DNA of 64,000 bases, taken from the NCBI GenBank assembly GCA_035771165.1, contig JAWNZC010000353.1:557501-621500 (forward strand), written 5' to 3'. Numbering within the stretch: position 1 is the stretch's first letter; every line of letters begins with the position of its first letter. The stretch comes from Paragorgia papillata (Eukaryota > Cnidaria > Anthozoa > Scleralcyonacea > Coralliidae). Below, in pieces: positions 10,540 through 19,360 of the stretch. Position numbers and translations under genes: made by a program. Under the pieces are notes generated by a model. It was not told the DNA's origin and made no database searches. It saw only the letters and a list, made by a program, of their open reading frames with translations.

Positions 10540-10930
10540 ATGTATTGGATCAAGTGGGCGCAACAGGATCGTTTCCCAGTCGAGGTAGAATCGTTGTCCA
10601 AAGGACGTCCTGTTCCACGCACCAGTCGCACTGCTAGTCTCGACACACAACTTATCGACGAAGTCCTGCGCGTTGGTGGAAGAATCGAGAAAGCCGAAGT
10701 GCCGTGGGAAGCCAAACACCCGATTATCCATCTCAGATCACAAACACGATATTATATGTCTTATTGTAATCGACTGTCATCGTAAGCTGATCCATGCCGG
10801 AGTCTAGCACGTTTTCAATCACATAAGAGAGAAGTTCTGGACCTTACATTGTCGTTCTGAGGTAAAGCATTGCACCATCAAATGCCCACTCTGTCACCAT
10901 TGTCGTGTTCAACGGTGACTCAGAAGATGA
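10540..10930 (+). pseudogene. BEL/Pao integrase N-terminal (zinc-binding) region
   Basis: The frame beginning near 10540 has VPRTSRTASLDTQLIDEVLR, VGGRIEKAEVPWEAKHPII. After a frame change come DCHRKLIHAG and HCTIKCPLCHHCR, giving the H-H-C-C arrangement of the retroviral-type integrase zinc finger. Stops interrupt both halves. Confidence 0.7.
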
Positions 10931-11059
10931 GCGACTTGCCAGCAGCACGCCTTAGTAGTATCTGTGAGATAATAGGTTACTCTGCCCTGTGTCTTCACAT
11001 TACAGTATCAGTACGCCGTTCAAGCATGGAAGATTGGATTATACCGGGCCATTTTCAGT

Positions 11060-11390
11060 CCGCGTTGGTCGCAACAAAGTAGAAAAGCGATAAATAGGTC
11101 TGTTCACATGTCTGCACATGCGTGCAGTACATCTTGATGTTGCCCACAGTTTGGACGCTGATTCATTCATTATGGCACTTGGACGTTTTCAAGCTCGCAG
11201 AGGAAATCCAGTCCGCCTTCTGAGTGACAATGGTACCAATTTTGTGGGGCCCGAACGTGAATTGCGCGAAGCTTTGGCTGAACTTGACCAAGATCGGATT
11301 GTTTATGAGCTCAGTGCACGCGACGTCCAATGGAATTTTAACCCACCTGCTGCGCCATGGTTTGGTGGAGCCTGGGGGTCTCTGATTTAA
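11060..11390 (+). pseudogene. BEL/Pao integrase catalytic core, inactivated
   Basis: The core region includes AVHLDVAHSLDADSF (first catalytic Asp in the HLD stretch), LLSDNGTNFVG (second Asp) and FNPPAAPWFGGAWGSLI. In BEL/Pao and related integrases the last motif is normally G-x-W-E, where the Glu is the third catalytic residue. Here it is Gly, so the DDE triad is broken even apart from the stop at 11388-11390. The segment before 11118 is out of frame. Confidence 0.75.
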
Positions 11391-11392
11391 GT

Positions 11393-11637
11393 CAACCAAG
11401 CGAGCAATGAAGGTGATGTTTGGGAACGTGCTTACGGTTGATGAAGTCTTTCTTACCGTGATCGCCAAAGTCGATACTCTTCTGAATTCCCGTTCGCTCA
11501 TGTATGGTGGGAGTATTGTACTTCGCCGACCGATGTCAGTGCTCTCACTCCCAACTACTTTCTTCATGGAGGTGCGAGCGCAAACCTCACGCCGGGCTAA
11601 GTTTGTTGAACAAGATATGGGCCAACCTCGTTCCCAG
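11393..11637 (+). pseudogene. BEL/Pao integrase C-terminal region, truncated
   Basis: The sequence VNQASNEGDVWER-like in one frame and MKVMFGNVLTVDEVFLTVIA, VDTLLNSRSL in the next correspond to the region after the DDE core that is common in BEL/Pao integrases. It proceeds to KFVEQDMG and then leaves the family at about 11626, where the unrelated CCTCGTTCCCAGGG terminus begins. Confidence 0.65.
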
Positions 11638-11700
11638 GGCCCTTATCTCCGCTCCCCCGCTCGCTGCGAAAAGTACCCTGGCATGGGCTTGTCACGTGTC
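11626..11700 (+). repeat. CCTCGTTCCCAGGG-type MITE end inside the retroelement
   Basis: The terminus CCTCGTTCCCAGGGCCCTTA is the same as that at 13128 (CCTCGTTCCCAGGGCC) and related to the small element at 12115-12160. I recall this terminus as common in sea anemone and coral genomes. The opposite end was not found, so the right boundary is arbitrary. Confidence 0.45.
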
Positions 11701-11837
11701 GCTGAACAAAAAATATCATTGTGGGAGGGGTCCTATTAATGTGCTTATTGTCACGCTCGACCAGGACAACGGGTAGACATTTCTGTAAGAATTTCGTTCA
11801 TCCAAGTTCTTTCACTCAAACCGTCATGATCTTTTTC

Positions 11838-12053
11838 TTAAAACTGATGGTTACTTCTGGCTACTTCTACCAACTCGTTATTCGCAGTTTCCAAAATATT
11901 CCGGTGGACAGCGTTATAAACCTGTGGCAGCTGAACAAGAGTGTTGGCCAGATTTTCAGGATCTGTGAACTGAAGATTCTTCATAAGCGCTTCAATATGA
12001 CCAAGGTCTTTTGGCGTATACAGGCGATATTTAATGAGGTATTGCTGCCAGTA
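11838..12053 (-). pseudogene. Unidentified coding-like fragment, possible terminal exon
   Basis: On the minus strand 72 codons, including the TAA at 11838-11840, are open and have a normal protein composition: YRLYTPKDLGHIEALMKNL, ENLANTLVQLPQVYNAVH and ETANNELVEVARSNHQF. An AG directly precedes the first codon (at 12054-12055), so a terminal exon starting at 12053 is possible, but the pyrimidine tract is poor. I do not recognise the family. The predicted peptide is mostly helical. It could equally be a fragment of another transposon. Confidence 0.35.
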
Positions 12054-12114
12054 CTATCATGGGAAATGTTGCTCTAAGCGTGTGAGAAAGATGCCATTAA
12101 TATGTTATCGTTAA

Positions 12115-12160
12115 CCTCGTTCCATGGCCAGGGCCTTATCTCCGCTGCGTGGGAACGAAG
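12115..12160. mobile_element. Miniature inverted-repeat relic with CCTCGTTCC ends
   Basis: This 46-bp interval starts CCTCGTTCC and ends GGGAACGAAG, an inverted pair with one base difference. It contains the same CCAGGGCCTTATCTCCGCT core as the terminus at 11626. It looks like a strongly deleted member of that family. Confidence 0.45.
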
Positions 12161-13796
12161 TTTTTACAGACATAAGTTAGGTTATTCTAATTGGATTAGT
12201 TATAGTTAGAATACCTAATCGCTTCCAGTTCGACAGCAAAAGAGTTTCTATGCATGAAAATAGTTTCTGTCAGTGCTTCGTATTTATCGCGAATAAATCA
12301 ATATATGCCTTCTCGACTTCTTGTCAATTTCACATATATCCGGTCAAAAAGATAACTCGCGCAACTGAATTACACAGAATGTTTACCGCATTTTAATAAA
12401 TGTAATCACTTTATCTATATGTATACACCATTCTTGTGTCACTTCACATTCAAAATAAAGAAGTAGGCAGCCAAGACTGCGCAGTGTTTTGTATATAAAT
12501 ATAACAAAGCAAATGTGATGAATATATTGTTAGGAGTTTATTAAAGTCAACATCCTCAGCCTGTTCAAAATGTCACGATTTCTATGTTAAAATCTCGACA
12601 GTTCACATGCACCTTTTCGTTTTGTTGTACATTTGAAATAATGTTGTATTAGGCAGTGACTGAACATTTACTGTAATGTGTTGACTATTGACATTTTACT
12701 GATTTTAGTTCTGTTTTAGCCGCGCGAGGACTGAAGCCTAGGCCGCACGAAGACTGAAGTCCAGACCGCGCAAAGGTTGGGACACACTCGTGAACGAACG
12801 TATCAAAAACGTTTTTTGTTGTTTTTCTGCTAAAAAGACTATACTGTCATCGGTCATTGTTGATAGCTTCTACGCCTTTGTGAAGCGAGTTAAGTCAAAA
12901 TAAAGCTTAAAATACAGTCGTCTAGCCGTCATACCATTAGCTATACATTATAATGCAGTATATATTATACAAACTATTAGAATTAAACTGATTGAGACGT
13001 ACATGTCACCTGTAATAATCATTAGTGACAAGCCCAGGCAGGTAACAATGAAACTATACGCCATAATATTTGAAAGTTCGTGAAGCCAAAACATGAAACA
13101 AATACAGTACAAAGTACAGGCCATCAACCTCGTTCCCAGGGCCTTTTTAAATTGGTAGGGCTGGAAAAGCCCGGGCATCGTTAGTGTATTTTCATTGATT
13201 CATTGCTTTTCTTAAATATTTCTCGTGAAACATATTTATGCATAGTTTTGTGCCAGTTATTATCAAATAGCTTCAACAAACCTCCAACGCGAACAATGGG
13301 ACCGCCATTACAATGATCTTCTCCAAGGGAATGCCATTACTCAGAATGATTTTGTATACTAAACAAAATTGCTAATTTAGTACACACTGTATTTCCGGGT
13401 GGTGTTACCAGCCGATGCCAACGAATAGTTTTACGAAGTACAGAAGATATCGAAGGTGATTAAACGTTAGGGGAACGGCTGCTGTACTTCGAAGACGAAA
13501 TTTACTGACTTATCGGCCAGTTAACTAAAGCCTTTATTTTATAATATATTAGTTGTTAAAACGTGCATGTTTAAAAGTTACATATGGTTTACCATTCATT
13601 TCCTATTGAAGTATGTCAAGCGAAACAATTTGTGTTTTAACCTTGTCAAGTGTGTAAAATACTGCCATCTTGAAAATAATGAAATCTGCTAGGCGTTCTA
13701 GAGCACCTTCAGCGGTGACGTCAGACCTAGATACCAGTCTCATCAAATACGCCCGTGCTTTAGAACGATGGGACTTGGCTGATTTCCCTCTTCTCA
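12161..13796. other. Intergenic DNA, largely featureless
   Basis: There is no supported gene. A short tandem repeat of about 22 bp, 2.5 copies with units such as CCGCACGAAGACTGAAGTCC, lies at 12720-12782. Another solo CCTCGTTCCCAGGGCC terminus starts at 13128. Minus-strand frames at 12948-13178 and 13603-13818 lack family features. Confidence 0.4.
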
Positions 13797-13975
13797 TGTT
13801 ATTACAAACTAATACCATGATATGTCGGGAGATTAGTGATTAAATGTCCCCTCAGCCTCGGGAGGTTTGTGAAATTCTCTCGGGCTTCGCTCTCGGGACT
13901 TCCACAAACCTCCCTCGGCTTTCGGGGACATTTAATCACTAATCTCCCTCATGTCATGGTATTACTTATAATATG
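13797..13975. mobile_element. Fold-back hairpin element
   Basis: The left arm (AATACCATGATATGTCGGGA then GATTAGTGATTAAATGTCCC and GGAGGTTTGTG) is mirrored by the right arm (CACAAACCTCC, GGGGACATTTAATCACTAAT, CTCCCTCATGTCATGGTATT). The arms are about 70-80 bases with a loop near 13885. There is no coding content. Confidence 0.7.
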
Positions 13976-14045
13976 TGTTTACATCGTTGGTAATACAAAT
14001 ACCGGGCATGAAATTACGCATTCAGAGTTATTTCATGTGGTGGTT

Positions 14046-14243
14046 CTAAATGAAATTTCGTTTTAAATAATGTGCAAAGTCTCTCCATGAACATTTAGGG
14101 CAACTGCATAGATAATTAAGGCAAGTTACGTTCTGACAATTATTCCATGTAGTCATCTGATCCGTTGATTCAGCATGAATATTGTCTTCGTCCTCAGATA
14201 TCTCGCTTTCTGGTTCATCTTCTGTGACATAGTTTTCGCTTTC
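14046..14243 (-). pseudogene. Unidentified acidic and cysteine-rich coding-like fragment
   Basis: Read on the minus strand, 65 codons lie between an in-frame TAA at 14244-14246 and a TAG at 14046-14048. The first half is very acidic (NYVTEDEPESEISEDEDN). It is followed by TTWNNCQNVTCLNYLCSCP and KCSWRDFAHYL. The spacing of cysteines, with a final C-x-C-x2-C, suggests metal binding. There is no start codon at the acidic end, so this is an internal or decayed piece. The acidic-then-cysteine layout resembles that of the pseudogene at 31636-32608, but no direct similarity is claimed. Confidence 0.33.
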
Positions 14244-14839
14244 TTATTCGTGTTCAGCAATAGAGTTTTTACTACGTTACATCTTGAGAGCCTTTTTTTT
14301 TTTTGCGTGCTAGCAATGCAAGCACTTGAGCGTTTTCGATAAGATTCTTATTACTCGTGCTACCTGCGGTAGGCCGACTCTAAGTTTTGGATCCGCTACT
14401 GTTTCTTCGGTGTTTTTTTGTAGGATTGGGGCGGTGGGTGGAGATTTGGTGTAAAAAATTGAAACCACCAGACCTGTTTTCGAGATAGTTTTTTTCGGAC
14501 ACCTTTGATCCTTGCCTTTGATCGAGATGGTTCGAGGTGTTTTCTGACGGTATTGATAGATTTTAAAAGTTAATACATCATTAGTTGATCAGCAAAGTTG
14601 CCGACAACTGTCTTGATCGAAAATATGCTCCCAATACTTTAATTACTGCACACGGCAGTCGATCGCGGTACACCTACGTTTAACGAGCCATATCGAAACG
14701 GAAAACCGAAGTACCTAAGACTTCCAAATCTAACAACTATTGCAAAAATTTTCCAGAACGAGAGAAACACAAAGGTTTGTCGATGAAGTCATAATAGACA
14801 AGTTACAAATGCTGTGTTGACAGCAGTACCTATAATCCC

Positions 14840-15029
14840 AGACAATAATGTTGGGACACTGAAGGCTTTCCCCCCACTCCCCCAATTCACTGTTGTTCAC
14901 TAATGTCTGTTAGAGTGTGTTTCGATATTTCTTTTTATTCTAGTTGATAAACGCGGGATATTGTTCAACATTGAATAGGGGATAGGGGTTGAAGATGAAA
15001 AATCTGAAGTATCCCACCGATTAATGTCT
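14840..15029. mobile_element. MITE with AGACAATAATG ends, copy 1
   Basis: The left end AGACAATAATGTTGGGACAC is the imperfect inverted copy of the right end, whose reverse complement starts AGACATTAATCGGTGGGATA. A related copy is at about 24836-25003. The GGGACA motif inside the terminus is also present in the 263-bp MITE at 27044, which suggests a shared Tc1/mariner-like origin (inference). Confidence 0.55.
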
Positions 15030-16554
15030 ACGGTTATAGGAAGCTTCACTTGAAAACTAGAAATATCAGAAACATAAGCCACACTGCCACAGTACATCAA
15101 AGAAAGTATTCATAATGTTTACCGAGTATATAACGGCTTGCTGCTTGGTCTAACAACTACAAAACGCAAGTAATAAACACCGCATAATGCCAAAAATATG
15201 TTGAACTCTTTCTGTGTCTGGTCGTCTTGATATCATCTATGTGTCGCATTACATTTGGAATTGGAAGTTTGTGTTTCAAAACATGTTCAAATATTTTCTG
15301 TTTGAAAGATTTAAAAACATTTTATATGAAAATGATCGCTTGAATCGGTCGAATCTAACACTCTGGGTTTTTTCTACTAAAAGTATAAAGATAAGTTTAA
15401 TTATTTGGCTGCATTTAAGGAAACGAGCTAGCTTGTTTACCTCGCAACGACTTTATAGACCAAAGTACTTCATATAAGACCATATGTTGAAGACTTTGTT
15501 CGATTTGTCAAGAATTTAATATGCTAGTCTTGATAAAGTGCGTACTGTACAGCTGGGAGTCGTAATTTTAATACTCGAAAATCGACAATTACGTCCAACA
15601 GTTTCAGTGCGGTTCTACATGGCTTATTGACTGCTTCTGAAAATGTTGTACTTTTTAACAAACACTTATGCGCGCGCTGTTCAGCACGTTTACTAGATGT
15701 GCACAGGCTACGCCAAGTTGCACAAATCAGTAGCCCGAGTGAACGTCTGAGCAGGCGTCTTGTAATTTTAAAGTGCCGGAAGCCCTTTTACAAGCTAGAA
15801 TATCTAACTCCGGTATATCAGAGATTTGGGCAACATAAGAAGATAATTATAAACAATATTCTAGCAAATCTAGCTACTATACTCGTATTAGGTATAGTTC
15901 CAAAGACATCCATGTTAATGTGCCATGAGGTGTTAGCAAATTGTTTAGACGCTTTAGTTTAATCGATTGGTCAAAATGTCAGTATTTGCCTGACACGTTG
16001 ATGAGCTTGAGACGTTTCTTCTGTGCGGTCTATGACTTTACATGATTACGCTACTGTGAGACGATTTTTTTAATACAAGCTCCGCGAGTTCCTGTGAAAC
16101 TTGACCAAGTTAGAGATTAAGAAATCCGGCGCCTCTCTGAAGCAAACTTGTTTTCTTTCTTTTATAACATTTGCCGGGAGACCGTTAGGGTAGATATATC
16201 ATCTTTGTGAGGCGTGACTTTCTCCATGAGGTGTGTCGTAACGGTAAAATGCATTTGGTAAATAGTAAATGCACAATAGCAGATACATTTTGCTTGTTCA
16301 TACCCTGGTTGCTCTCGTAAGCGGTCTCTCGCCGCTATGAAAATTACGGGAGTAAAAACTTTTGGGACCAGGGTAACTTGTTCAGGGCTTGCCGTCTGCA
16401 AAAGGTTGCGATGTTGTAACGACGCAGATGTACATAAAAGCTGTAGAAAAGCAGTTGTTTTACAAGCAACATTTTCTTTAGAGGACGTCGTTGAGAGAAT
16501 AATGTAAATGCTAACAAAACAGGCATTTTTCATTATCTTTGCAAACTTTACTAA

Positions 16555-16606
16555 CCCCCTCCCCCCCCCCCCCCCCTCCCCCACACACACATATATATAT
16601 ATATAA
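16555..16606. repeat. Poly-C, CA and TA microsatellite
   Basis: A run of about 26 mostly C residues is followed by four to five CA units and then about eight TA units. It is absent from copies 2 and 4 of the surrounding repeat, so it arose locally. Confidence 0.85.
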
Positions 16607-16706
16607 ATAGGCGGAAGTAATTAAGATCCAGCATGGCGTAACACGTTGCTTAACAGCGTGGCAAATTAACGGATCAGTGTGTCGAACGGAAGACGGAAGA
16701 ACGGAA

Positions 16707-17426
16707 GACTTGCACTAAGACGTCACGTGATCGCAATTCTTTTAAAATAACTGGTATGGGATTATATTTCTATCAAACGGATAGTGGTGAATAGTTAAGT
16801 AAAATTTCAAAATTTGCTTTTCAAAATTAAACTTTGTATTGTCTTAGAGAAAATATCCATATTGTAGTTGCTCACTTAACTAAAATAGGAAATTCGTGCA
16901 TGTTCAAAATCTTCTTCAAAAGCAAATTTTACAGTCGAACCTTTAGAAACATGTAGAGAAACGGTTTGATATCCAGCATGCCAATTTTTAGCAGAAACAA
17001 ATAACGTTTGGCATGATCAAAACACATTTTGTTTTTGGCCACTATGTTGGATGACACATGAATTTGCCATCCAACAAAGCGACCAAAAGCAAAATACACT
17101 TAGATACTATGAAAGGTTATAACTCCTGCTAAAACTTGACATGAAGAACATCAAACCGACTCGTTATATATGACGTTACATTTTTCTTTTAAGTTGAGTG
17201 CAAAATTTGCTTTTGAAGATGATTTTGTACATACATAAAATGTTTATTTTAGTCACGTGACTAGCTATAATATCGCCGTTTTCTCTAAGACAATGGAAGT
17301 TTTGAAAATAATAATTCAGAAATTTTACTTAAAACGCCTCCCTATATCCGTTTTATAGAGTTATAATTCTATACCTGCTATTTTAAAAGGATTGAAATCA
17401 CGTGACCCCTTAGTGCTAGTCGCCTA
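16707..17426. mobile_element. Second copy of the 700-bp fold-back element
   Basis: This is homologous over its length to 5050-5747, with ends GACTTGCACTAAGACGTCAC and CTTAGTGCTAGTCGCCTA. The inner landmarks GGATGACACATGAATTTGCC and AGTCACGTGAC recur in the same order. The extreme left TAGGC bases are lost. Confidence 0.7.
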
Positions 17427-17767
17427 TTGTGCGCGTGAAATAGGGTATATAAACTCGGTGATTTTATATAATCTTTAGTATGTTAACAGGTGGGAAATTT
17501 GTTTGCGCTGGCCAATAAATTGCGGGCGTAAATCAATGGTTCTACCATTTTCTCTTTCAAAACAGTTAAAACGTATTTTGAATGACAAGCTTTCTTTATT
17601 TACACGTGAAGTGTACATGCTATCGAGCCATTTTTCTTTTCGAATGTAATTACAGTCTCTTTCTTTGGAAAAACTCTTTTTTACAATCGGGGGAAGGAAA
17701 GCAGTGGATTTGCGAAGAAAACTTGCAAGAAATTGTCTTTTTTTTCGTGTAAAATGGGCTAGTCTAC
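17427..17767. other. Spacer, nothing recognised
   Basis: The first 50 bases still match the sequence after the other fold-back copy (TATATAAACTCG). The rest holds only a lysine-rich minus-strand frame without family features. Confidence 0.35.
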
Positions 17768-18112
17768 ATGAGAGCCGACTTATCAGTATATCGTAGAGAA
17801 ACACTTGAACCTAAGGACATCGAAGCAATCTGTTCGGCTGCGGGTGATAATAACAAAAGTCGTGTTCTGATTTGTGGCAGTTATAGATCACCAGGAAAAA
17901 GACTTTTTAAGCTCGTTATCACTGGCTGCAGAGACTATGCTTCGACCAAGACAAGAGTTGCTCTTAATTGATGATATGAACATGTGTCTGTACGAAAACA
18001 AGGATGAGGGTCGAGTTCCTAACCGAAACTTAGTTGAATTTTGTGAGTAGTTCTGCCTGGTAAACAAAATTTCAGAAGCAAGGCGCGTGACTGATAGAAC
18101 AAAGTCATTAAC
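17768..18112 (+). pseudogene. LINE endonuclease fragment (jockey/CR1-like apurinic endonuclease domain)
   Basis: The first frame (17768-17971) contains EPKDIEAICSAAG and LICGSYRSPGK, matching the region of the LINE endonuclease where E-x-I/L is followed by CSVYRPPG. After a frame change near 17935, LLLIDDMNMCLYEN corresponds to the GD-x-N catalytic motif, with the usual Gly-Asp changed to Asp-Asp. FCLVNKISEARRVTDRTK matches the next conserved block, where such proteins read T-R-x-T. The element is truncated at both ends. Confidence 0.65.
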
Positions 18113-18857
18113 CCTATCTAGACTAATTAAAAGATTTGAAACTTTCTGGGTATTTGAAATAAATGCACGATATTTTGTGACTTTTTATAACTAGTCATGC
18201 GGAACACTTCTGTTTGTAAAAGGTTTTTACACTGATTAGCGTTACCATAGCAACCACGTGTTTTATGACGTTTATGGAAAAAAATTTCGAAATTCTGCTT
18301 TAGTTTAGTTTTTTGGATGTTTTTTTTGGTACTTGATTACCTTTAGTATTTTTAATATAATTTTATGAATTCCGTGTTATTTAAGTTTATCTAATGACGT
18401 CACAAATCCAATATAGCGGAATCCAAGATGGTCGAACAATGACGTCATACCGCGACGTCATTAATTTAATATTTACGAAAAATTGCTTTTAAAGTTACGG
18501 ATGATCATATGATCTTTCAAATAATGTCTAAAGATAGAAAATAGAACAATAAAGCTTGAATAATGAATATAACATTTATCTTCTTATCACAACAACTACC
18601 TCAACTACCATTAGTTGTGACACCATCTCGTTATTCGGTGGGAGATAAAAAAGACGGCATTTAAATGCGACGGTCTTTGATGATGTCACAACGATATTCT
18701 GTATTTTATTTGCCACCCTTGATTCAATAAAGAACTGTCTGCACCATTTGAAACAACCTACGGCGTTGCCGTTTATCACCACACAGACATTAAAGTTCAC
18801 ATGAAATTTTTAGTAACTTTTTGCATTGATCAGATAAAATATCTAAACATTTATCAG
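18113..18857. other. Intergenic DNA
   Basis: No supported gene. The minus frame at 18576-18800 (74 codons) has an ordinary composition, but no start context, splice signal or family that I recognise. ATGACGTCA-like words recur around 18390-18460 without clear structure. Confidence 0.35.
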
Positions 18858-19024
18858 AATAATAAAGGCTTATTAACCGAGTTCGAGGTCTGTACGGGAA
18901 AGTATTTGCCTGAGGTTTTCAGTACAGACCGAGTGACGAAGGAGCGAGGTTTGTGCGAGGGAAATCGAGGGCAAATACTTTCCCGTACAAACAGAGAAAA
19001 CGAGGTTAATAAGCCTTTTATTAT
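18858..19024. mobile_element. Fold-back hairpin element
   Basis: The left arm (AATAAAGGCTTATTAACC, TGTACGGGAAAGTATTTGCC) is mirrored by the right arm (GGCAAATACTTTCCCGTACA, GGTTAATAAGCCTTTTATT). Each arm is about 55 bases with a loop around 18915-18965. Confidence 0.7.
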
Positions 19025-19306
19025 ATGGCTTTTGGTTTGTTTTCTCATCTGTTTTTAGTTCTACGTTTGTCTTGATCAGGTGTCGCCGTTCACCTTAGTT
19101 CTTACTTTTGAGCTTGTTCGTTTCGCTTCATGTTTACACCTGTTAGGCTTTTATTTTTCGCGCTTTTAAATAAGAAGTTATTATTAAAAGAAACACTGAT
19201 GTTTCAGGACGTATTATTGTTCAAAATTATCTAACGAATATATCTAATTCGCTTTTATTTTCATTCAAATCAACTCAGTAATTTTCCCGCCAAAACTTGC
19301 AGGTCA

Positions 19307-19360
19307 TTAAAAAGGACGTAATGCCATCTCACAGTGCCGAGAGGGCATTACGTCTTTTTC
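19307..19360. repeat. Short perfect hairpin
   Basis: AAAAAGGACGTAATGCC on the left pairs with GGCATTACGTCTTTTTCC on the right across a loop of about 17 bases. This may be the tip of a decayed inverted-repeat element. Confidence 0.6.

Larger units (their letters stand above)
7871..11637 (+). mobile_element. Decayed BEL/Pao-type LTR retrotransposon, pol region
   Basis: The order of remnants is a gag zinc-knuckle-like segment, an aspartic protease, a Pao-type reverse transcriptase, RNase H, an integrase zinc-binding region, an integrase core and a C-terminal region, all on the plus strand in the order expected of BEL/Pao pol. The reading frame changes at least five times and has internal stops. 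No long terminal repeats or primer-binding site were recognised, and the 3' end is cut at about 11626 by an unrelated repeat terminus. The copy cannot be autonomous. Individual domains are listed separately. Confidence 0.85.
14340..16706 (+). repeat. Dispersed repeat family, longest copy (copy 3)
   Basis: This copy spans blocks seen separately elsewhere: the 1485-1880 block at 15225-15775 and the 3980-5045 block at about 15500-16700, in the same order. It therefore shows how the partial copies fit together. A MITE is nested at 14840-15029 and a microsatellite at 16555-16606. Frames at 15214-15962 (plus) and 16162-16590 (minus) are not conserved among copies. Confidence 0.6.

Noticed and set aside
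13603..13818. 71-codon minus frame with SDVTAEGALERLADFI
   Set aside because: It overlaps the fold-back element's left arm at its start, and I recognise no family. The evidence is too weak to list.
16162..16590. 142-codon minus frame in the dispersed repeat
   Set aside because: Its start lies in the C-run microsatellite, and the frame is broken differently in the other copies of the repeat.
18576..18800. 74-codon minus frame (IQNIVVTSSKTVAFKCRLFY)
   Set aside because: Composition is plausible, but there is no splice or start context and no recognised family, so it was kept out of the gene list.
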